A DNA stretch of 64,000 bases from contig CAVHRK010000072.1 of the NCBI GenBank assembly GCA_963638365.1, positions 1 through 64,000 of the forward strand, written 5' to 3'. Below the pieces are notes generated by a model. It saw nothing but the letters and a program-made list of their open reading frames with translations. It had not been told where the DNA came from and searched no databases. The translations under genes and the position numbers were made by a program. The DNA is from Suilimivivens sp963638365. GTDB lineage: Bacteria; Bacillota; Clostridia; Lachnospirales; Lachnospiraceae. Position 1 is the first letter of the stretch, and every line of letters starts with the position of its first letter. This document shows, in pieces, positions 59,011-64,000 of the stretch.

Positions 59011-59712
59011 TCAGCAGGTCCTGATATAAATTGCCGAAAGATTGTCCTTTTCCCCCTGTTTCTTCACATAGGCAGCATTTTCCTGAAGTCTTCTTTCAAT
59101 CTGCTCCTCTTCCACAATCGAAGAAGGCTCGAACATCTCTCCCCAGCGCTGTCTGTTATAAAATCCATCCGTACACAGTAAAAATCCCTGTTTTTTCTTC
59201 ACCCGCCCGGTTTTAAAATCCGGCTTCTGAAAAGGAAAGCTTCCCATGCATTTCAACAGCCGGTGCCCTCCGCCACTATGATCGCTTGTCAAAAGCTCCA
59301 TCCCCTTCTTATGACAGAGATAGATCCGGCTGTCCCCGATATGGCAGATCAGATACCGGTGTCCCCAGATCAGTAACAGTGACATTGTCGTTCCAAGCTG
59401 CTGCTCTTTTCCCTTCCCATATCTGCAAAATTCCTCATTGATGCTGTACATGCATCTCAAAAGACTCTTTTCCATGAAAGAGGCTCTTCTCCCCTTTCCA
59501 ATCAGGTCAACAATCTGACGGTAAAAGCAGGCAACCATGCGCTCAATCACATAACCGCTTGCCACTTCTCCCTTCCAAAGCCCACCAATGCCGTCACACA
59601 CGACCGCCATCAATACCCTTCCCCTGCCCGTCATCACCTGTTGAATCGTAATCGAATCCTGATTACATAGCTGCTGACCGCAGTCCCAATATGCACCTGT
59701 TAAAAATTTCAT
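59011..59712 (-). CDS. PP2C-type Ser/Thr protein phosphatase
   Basis: A ~233-residue phosphatase from ATG 59712. It has the metal-binding motifs MAVVCDGIGGLWKGE, LICHIGDSRIYL and LLCTDGFYNRQ. It should remove phosphate from Ser/Thr residues phosphorylated by the adjacent kinase and balance it. AGGAGG lies a little far upstream (15 bases) with AGGA closer, so the start is moderately certain. It is transcribed from the gap after the rseP terminator and followed by the kinase gene after 20 bases. Confidence 0.88.
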   Translation of the reverse strand: MKFLTGAYWDCGQQLCNQDSITIQQVMTGRGRVLMAVVCDGIGGLWKGEVASGYVIERMVACFYRQIVDLIGKGRRASFMEKSLLRCMYSINEEFCRYGKGKEQQLGTTMSLLLIWGHRYLICHIGDSRIYLCHKKGMELLTSDHSGGGHRLLKCMGSFPFQKPDFKTGRVKKKQGFLLCTDGFYNRQRWGEMFEPSSIVEEEQIERRLQENAAYVKKQGEKDNLSAIYIRTC

Positions 59713-59883
59713 AAATTTCTGTTCCTGCCTCCTGTGTATTATTATCTTGTTAATGATCAAAGATCATTACCTGCATTTTTACGTATAAGTAAATTGTTTC
59801 CTGGGAGATGATAGCGAACTGCTAAAATGAACCCATGATTTTAGATTTGAAATGTAGTGACATTATAATTGACAAATAAAAAA

Positions 59884-59941
59884 GAATCCATTGTACAAAA
59901 TTACCAAAAGTGAAACTTTGGCAATTCTATACAATGAATTC
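59884..59941 (-). terminator. Long imperfect inverted repeat terminating the rseP operon
   Basis: On the minus strand GAATTCATTGTATAG... pairs with the complementary arm ending GTACAATGGATTC: about 22 paired bases interrupted by a few mismatches, with CCAAAG/CTTTGG near the loop, followed by TTTTTTATTT. It is unusually long for an intrinsic terminator. TATAAT further on probably serves the PP2C gene. Confidence 0.6.
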
Positions 59942-59964
59942 CCTGTATTTTTGTAGATCATTTC

Positions 59965-59984
59965 GGTAACTATTCAGAGTTACC
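59965..59984 (-). other. Short perfect hairpin just after rseP
   Basis: GGTAACT (59965-59971) pairs perfectly with AGTTACC (59978-59984), 6-base loop, 13 bases past the rseP stop. It has no T-run, so it may be a stabilising or processing structure ahead of the longer repeat. Confidence 0.5.
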
Positions 59985-59996
59985 ATTCGTACCCTT

Positions 59997-61052
59997 TTAT
60001 GCAAAAAACTTGGAAATGTCGTTAAACATTACGACAACCATTAAAATCATCAGTACCGCCATACCTGCCAGATGTACAATTCCTTCCTTTTCGGGTGGAA
60101 TCGGTTTTCCCCGGACTGCCTCGACCAGTAAAAAGACAAGACGTCCTCCATCCAGTGCCGGAAGGGGAAGCAAATTCATTACGCCCAGGTTCACGGAAAG
60201 AAGCAGTGCAAGCTCAATCATGGACAGGATCACAGTAGAAGCCCCATATACCTTGGCCTCTGTATACGTGTCATCCACCACCTTCACAATTCCCACAGGC
60301 CCCGACAGATCATTTAAAGAAAGCTGTCCGGTAACCAGCATACCAAGACTCTTAAAGGTCATCTCTACTTCAAAGTTCATCATGTAAAAGGCATACTGAA
60401 AATTCTGCAGGGCGTTGCACTTCAGATACTCTCCTGTGGAAATTCCCATGAGATAACGGTTCGCTTCCTCATTGAAGGTCGGTGTTACCGTCACCGTATG
60501 CTGCTCACCGTCACGTTCATATACGACTTCAAAGGGTTCCCCTTTCACATTGAGCTGCGAATTCAAAAGCACCTGTTGATACAGATGTATCTTTTTACCA
60601 TTCATCCTGACAATCCGGTCCCCGACCTCAAGCCCTGCAGCTTCGGCGTTACTCCCTTCCTGAACGGTCGTGACCGTTGGAAGCAGAACTCCGGTATTGG
60701 CAACCAGAATCACCGCCAGAAGATACGCTAAGAGGAAATTAAACACCGGACCTGCCAGGACGGTTGCAAACCGTGTCCACACAGGTGCATTCGGAAATGC
60801 CCCCTCGGATACCTCGCCTTCCTTCGTATTCAGTCCATCCTCGCCCTCGAAAACACATGCGCCTCCAAGCGGCAGTAATTTAATGGAATATTTCGTATCT
60901 CCTTTCGTAAAAGATACTAATGTCGGTCCCATTCCCACAAAGAATTCCACAACATGAATTCCATTGCTTTTGGCTACTATAAAATGTCCAAATTCATGTG
61001 CAACAACAATTACACAGAAAATAATGATAAACAAAATAATTGAAACAATCAA
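59997..61052 (-). CDS. rseP: Site-2 protease, RseP family
   Basis: A 351-residue intramembrane zinc metalloprotease. The HEFGH motif lies at residues 19-23 in the first membrane helix, a PDZ domain occupies ~125-200 (GSNAEAAGLEVGDRIVRMNGKKI), and the LDG motif (LLPLPALDGGRLVF) is near residue 305. It cuts anti-sigma factors and signal peptide remnants within the membrane. The start is a TTG with GGAGGAAG upstream. It follows dxr after 33 bases and precedes the terminator at 59884-59941. Confidence 0.95.
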   Translation of the reverse strand: MIVSIILFIIIFCVIVVAHEFGHFIVAKSNGIHVVEFFVGMGPTLVSFTKGDTKYSIKLLPLGGACVFEGEDGLNTKEGEVSEGAFPNAPVWTRFATVLAGPVFNFLLAYLLAVILVANTGVLLPTVTTVQEGSNAEAAGLEVGDRIVRMNGKKIHLYQQVLLNSQLNVKGEPFEVVYERDGEQHTVTVTPTFNEEANRYLMGISTGEYLKCNALQNFQYAFYMMNFEVEMTFKSLGMLVTGQLSLNDLSGPVGIVKVVDDTYTEAKVYGASTVILSMIELALLLSVNLGVMNLLPLPALDGGRLVFLLVEAVRGKPIPPEKEGIVHLAGMAVLMILMVVVMFNDISKFFA

Positions 61053-61085
61053 TGAACTTCCTCCAAATACTGATCCTGTTTTAGT

Positions 61086-62231
61086 CTATGACAATTTCCC
61101 GGAAATATACGCATGCGCCTGTGCTTCCGCTTCCAGAATCTCATCCACTGTAGGATTTGAAATTACCTTATGCTGCTCCATCGCTCCCTGAATCAGATCA
61201 TAGATCGCAAGGAAACGGATCTTCTTATCAAGGAACAGTCCTACTGCCTTTTCGTTTGCCGCATTAAACACAGTTGGCATACTGCCTCCTGCCGCAATGG
61301 CATCATACGCAAGCTGCAGTCCCCGAAACGTCTTAATATCCGGCTCCTCAAAGGAAATGCTCTTTAACGCAAAGAAATCTACCCGTTTTCCATCCATGGG
61401 CCTGCGATCCGGATAAAAGAGTGCATACTGGATCGGAAGCTTCATATCCGGCATGCCAAGCTGTGCCATAATCCCGCCATCCACATATTCTACCATGGAA
61501 TGAATGATGCTCTGCGGATGAACCACAACCTGAATCTGCTCCGGCTCCACATCAAACAGCCATTTCGCCTCCATAACCTCCAACCCCTTATTAACAAGGG
61601 TTGCAGAATCCACGGTGATCTTCCGTCCCATCGACCAGTTCGGATGCTTTAACGCATCCTCCACCGTAATATCCTGTAATTCCTCCGTCTTCTTTCCCCG
61701 GAACGGTCCACCGGATGCCGTCAGCAGAATCTTGCTGACCCGTTCACGGTTTTCCCCATGCATCGACTGGAAAATTGCACTGTGCTCGCTGTCTACCGGC
61801 AGAATGGATACTCCCTTTTCTTTGGCAAGCGGCATAATGATATGTCCTGCGGTTACCAGTGTTTCCTTATTCGCAAGTGCAATGGTCTTTCCGGCTTCAA
61901 TTGCTGCAATCGTCGGGCGGATTCCGATCATGCCGACAATCGCTGTAACCAGAACCTCCATCTGCGGAAGCACCGCAAGCTCTAACATTCCTTCCATTCC
62001 GGCCAATACCTTTGTATCAGTATCTGCAATCCGGCTCTTTAAATCTGCGGAAGCTTCCTCAGACCCCATCACGGCAAGTACCGGATGAAATTCCCGGACT
62101 TGCTGCTCCATCAGGTTCACATTGCTTCCCGCTGCCAGTGCAATGACCTGCAAATCAGGATTGCTCCGTACAATTTCAAGCGTCTGGGTTCCAATGGAAC
62201 CGGTAGATCCGAGAATACCTATTTTCTTCAT
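61086..62231 (-). CDS. dxr: 1-deoxy-D-xylulose 5-phosphate reductoisomerase
   Basis: A 381-residue enzyme of the MEP pathway that makes MEP from DXP with NADPH. It opens with the dinucleotide loop GILGSTGSIGTQTLEIV, and contains LANKETLVTAG, LPVDSEHSAIFQSMHG (metal and substrate binding) and MKLPIQYALFYPDRR. The length is normal. AGGAGGC precedes the ATG, 15 bases after the cdsA gene, and the gene continues into rseP. Confidence 0.97.
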   Translation of the reverse strand: MKKIGILGSTGSIGTQTLEIVRSNPDLQVIALAAGSNVNLMEQQVREFHPVLAVMGSEEASADLKSRIADTDTKVLAGMEGMLELAVLPQMEVLVTAIVGMIGIRPTIAAIEAGKTIALANKETLVTAGHIIMPLAKEKGVSILPVDSEHSAIFQSMHGENRERVSKILLTASGGPFRGKKTEELQDITVEDALKHPNWSMGRKITVDSATLVNKGLEVMEAKWLFDVEPEQIQVVVHPQSIIHSMVEYVDGGIMAQLGMPDMKLPIQYALFYPDRRPMDGKRVDFFALKSISFEEPDIKTFRGLQLAYDAIAAGGSMPTVFNAANEKAVGLFLDKKIRFLAIYDLIQGAMEQHKVISNPTVDEILEAEAQAHAYISGKLS

Positions 62232-62246
62232 TCTATGCCTCCTGTT

Positions 62247-63071
62247 CTATGCTCTGATTAAAAGCAGAGTAAGGAAATAAATCATGGGTGCGGTAAAGAT
62301 CACACTGTCAAACCGGTCCATGACACCGCCATGTCCGGGTATCAGCTTTCCATAATCCTTGATCTCCTGATTCCGCTTAATTGCAGAAGCCGCCAGATCA
62401 CCCACCTGGGAGATCACTGCGCCCACCGCACTGATTACCACAAATACCCATGTAATGTTCTGTTCCACAACCACGCTTTCCACAACAAAATATCCATATA
62501 ATGCCCCAACAATGGCTGAGCCGAGGATTCCTCCGATCGCTCCTTCAATGGATTTCTTCGGACTCAATACCGGTGCCAGCTTGTGCTTACCAATACAGAT
62601 TCCGGTAAGATACGCACAGGTATCACAGATCCAGGAGCTGATGAAAATCATCCACACCGTGTAAACGCCATAGGGAAGTGCTCTCACAAGATAAATAAAG
62701 GACAACATCACCGGCGCATAGGCCACGCAGAAAAAGGCGCTCATAATCTGATCGGAATGGTATTTAGGGAAAGAAAATACATAAATAAACATAAATCCAA
62801 TGAGGACTAATACCACAGTCAGGAACAGGTAAATCCGGTCCGGTACGAACACCATCACCAGATAATAAGCAAGGATTCCTATGTAACCATTGATTTCCAA
62901 TGCCGAAAACTTCTTTCCTTCCCCACTTAACTTACAGGCCTTCATCAATTCCCGGTAAGCAACAAGGGCTAAGAACAATAACGTTGCCGCAAGAAGATAT
63001 CCTCCTCCCAGTATGGTTACCAGTGCAAGAATTACCAATACAACGGAACTGATCACTCTGGTTCGAAACAT
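62247..63071 (-). CDS. cdsA: Phosphatidate cytidylyltransferase
   Basis: A 274-residue membrane enzyme that makes CDP-diacylglycerol for phospholipid synthesis. Eight hydrophobic segments and the CDS signature near the C-terminus (SAIKRNQEIKDYGKLIPGHGG followed by MDRFDS) identify it. AGGAGGAG precedes the ATG. It overlaps nothing: uppS ends 2 bases upstream and dxr begins 15 bases downstream, all in one operon. Confidence 0.96.
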   Translation of the reverse strand: MFRTRVISSVVLVILALVTILGGGYLLAATLLFLALVAYRELMKACKLSGEGKKFSALEINGYIGILAYYLVMVFVPDRIYLFLTVVLVLIGFMFIYVFSFPKYHSDQIMSAFFCVAYAPVMLSFIYLVRALPYGVYTVWMIFISSWICDTCAYLTGICIGKHKLAPVLSPKKSIEGAIGGILGSAIVGALYGYFVVESVVVEQNITWVFVVISAVGAVISQVGDLAASAIKRNQEIKDYGKLIPGHGGVMDRFDSVIFTAPMIYFLTLLLIRA

Positions 63072-63073
63072 GC

Positions 63074-63799
63074 CTACTCCTCCTTTACGAGCCCGAATCT
63101 GCGGTCTCTGTGATTGTATGCTTCCACTGCCTTAATAAGTTCTTCCTTCGAAAAATCCGGCCACGGTACTTCGGTAAAATAAAATTCCGTATAGGCAAGC
63201 TGCCACAGCAGGAAATTGGAAATCCGCTGTTCATTGCAGGTGCGTATCAACAGATCCGGTTCCGGCAATCCATGCGTATCAAGCATTTCTCCAAAGACCT
63301 CCTGGGTAATGCCATCAATTTCAAGTTCTCCTGCCTGCACCTTCTCACAGGTCTTCTTTACCGCACGTACAATTTCATCCCTGCCGCCATAATTGAGTGC
63401 AATCTGAAAATGAAGTCCGTCATTGTCCTTCGTTGCCTCCTCGAGTTCTGCAATCCGGTTACGGATATCATCATCGAGTCCGGTTTTATCTCCGATCACA
63501 CGGACACACATCCGGTTCTTCTTCGCGGTTGTCAGGCAGGTCTTCATATAATTGCGCAGAAGCTTCATCAATGCTTCCACCTCATCCTTCGGACGATTCC
63601 AGTTTTCAGTGCTGAATGCATATACCGTCAGATACTGAATTCCCATCTTGTATGCAGCCTCACAGATGATCTCCACATTCTTGGCTCCCTGCACATGACC
63701 GTAATTACGGGGCATTCCCTTTTTCTTTGCCCAGCGTCCGTTTCCGTCCAGTATGATCGCAACATGCTGCGGTATCTTCAAATCCTGTAAATCTGGCAT
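63074..63799 (-). CDS. uppS: Undecaprenyl diphosphate synthase
   Basis: A 241-residue cis-prenyltransferase that makes the C55 lipid carrier for wall synthesis. The catalytic Asp18 lies in IILDGNGRWAKKKG, and YAFSTENW, RTCNEQRISNFLLWQLAYTEFYF and WPDF complete the family motifs. AAGGAGTG precedes the ATG. It is the second gene of the frr-uppS-cdsA-dxr-rseP operon, although a terminator-like hairpin lies between frr and uppS. Confidence 0.97.
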   Translation of the reverse strand: MPDLQDLKIPQHVAIILDGNGRWAKKKGMPRNYGHVQGAKNVEIICEAAYKMGIQYLTVYAFSTENWNRPKDEVEALMKLLRNYMKTCLTTAKKNRMCVRVIGDKTGLDDDIRNRIAELEEATKDNDGLHFQIALNYGGRDEIVRAVKKTCEKVQAGELEIDGITQEVFGEMLDTHGLPEPDLLIRTCNEQRISNFLLWQLAYTEFYFTEVPWPDFSKEELIKAVEAYNHRDRRFGLVKEE

Positions 63800-63832
63800 A
63801 TTCTCACTCCTTATAAAATAAGCTGTGTAGTC

Positions 63833-63870
63833 AAAAAAGGGAGCGACACGATGAATCGCCTGCCCCCTTT
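63833..63870 (-). terminator. Terminator-like hairpin between frr and uppS
   Basis: GGGAGCGACACGAT and ATCGCCTGCCCCC form an imperfect hairpin; TTTTTTGAC follows on the minus strand. It could partly separate frr expression from the genes behind it. Confidence 0.55.
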
Positions 63871-63886
63871 ATTTTGAACGGTTGTA

Positions 63887-64000
63887 CTAAACGGTTAAAA
63901 TTTCCTTTGACTTCTCTTCCGTCATTGCATCCACTTCTTTGATGTACTTGTCGGTGATCTTCTGAAGATTCTCTTCCAGTTCTTTAATCTCGTCCTCGGA
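63887..64000 (-). CDS. frr: Ribosome recycling factor (partial, C-terminal end)
   Basis: Only the last 37 codons and stop are in the window; the gene continues beyond the right edge. The peptide (SEDEIKELEENLQKITDKYI, ending in a KSKEILTV tail) has the coiled, charged C-terminal helix of Frr. The factor releases ribosomes from mRNA after termination with EF-G. The position directly ahead of uppS is the expected one in Clostridia and supports the call. Confidence 0.88.
   Translation of the reverse strand, partial: SEDEIKELEENLQKITDKYIKEVDAMTEEKSKEILTV

Overview
The window reads as one uninterrupted piece of chromosome from a low-to-mid G+C Firmicute, most likely a Lachnospiraceae-type gut Clostridium. 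The reasons are a Gram-positive polC, the conserved frr-uppS-cdsA-dxr-rseP-ispG-polC order, pyruvate phosphate dikinase, an SPKTG-type wall-anchored protein, many LytTR regulators, DUF6033 and CD3324-type proteins, and strong AGGAGG ribosome binding sites. I see no rRNA, CRISPR array, integrase or complete insertion sequence. The species assignment is inference.

Layout. 1-3.8 kb: the start of an MptD-type ECF transporter S component, divergent from an AraC regulator, then an agr-like two-component pair (LytTR response regulator plus GHKL kinase) behind a LytTR-type promoter with a terminator hairpin in the leader. 3.9-10.4 kb: two chemoreceptors, CstA with an unknown partner, and a Na/Ca exchanger. 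10.5-20 kb: a cell-surface block with a lipoprotein, a 1168-residue Ig-like/CapA/tandem DUF6270-like protein, an (alpha/alpha)6-type protein, a 1008-residue repeat-rich wall protein, and a PilZ protein. 20.4-29.6 kb: a dense minus-strand array of small enzymes (five GNAT acetyltransferases, two FMN proteins, creatininase, nucleotidyltransferase) with a LytTR/DUF3021 regulatory pair and an XRE regulator. 29.6-37.5 kb: a candidate small RNA, a phosphoesterase/DUF1848 pair, an XRE-LPD fusion regulator, and a LytTR-associated cluster of Lachnospiraceae orphan families (a 277-aa protein, DUF6033, DUF2975), with duplicated promoters and a three-copy terminator family.

37.6-51.4 kb is mainly metabolism: ppdK, GDPD, an MFS transporter, an ABC-F protein, a PHP-HAD fusion, FocA, tRNA-Glu, a CPBP protease, a purine permease with apt, and an Rpn-family nuclease. 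51.9-64 kb holds replication, isoprenoid and envelope housekeeping: polC, ispG, a Ser/Thr kinase and PP2C phosphatase inserted into the usual operon, then rseP, dxr, cdsA, uppS and the 3' end of frr.

The main novelty candidate is a set of LytTR-type direct-repeat promoters in three sequence classes. One class is duplicated upstream of a LytTR response regulator with its 277-aa partner gene, and upstream of a DUF6033 gene. A second class is duplicated 10 kb apart, upstream of the GNAT/TIGR04076/LytTR/DUF3021 operon and of a DUF2975 operon. A third precedes the agr-like pair. All boundaries were read by eye; family names come from recognition of motifs, not from searches.
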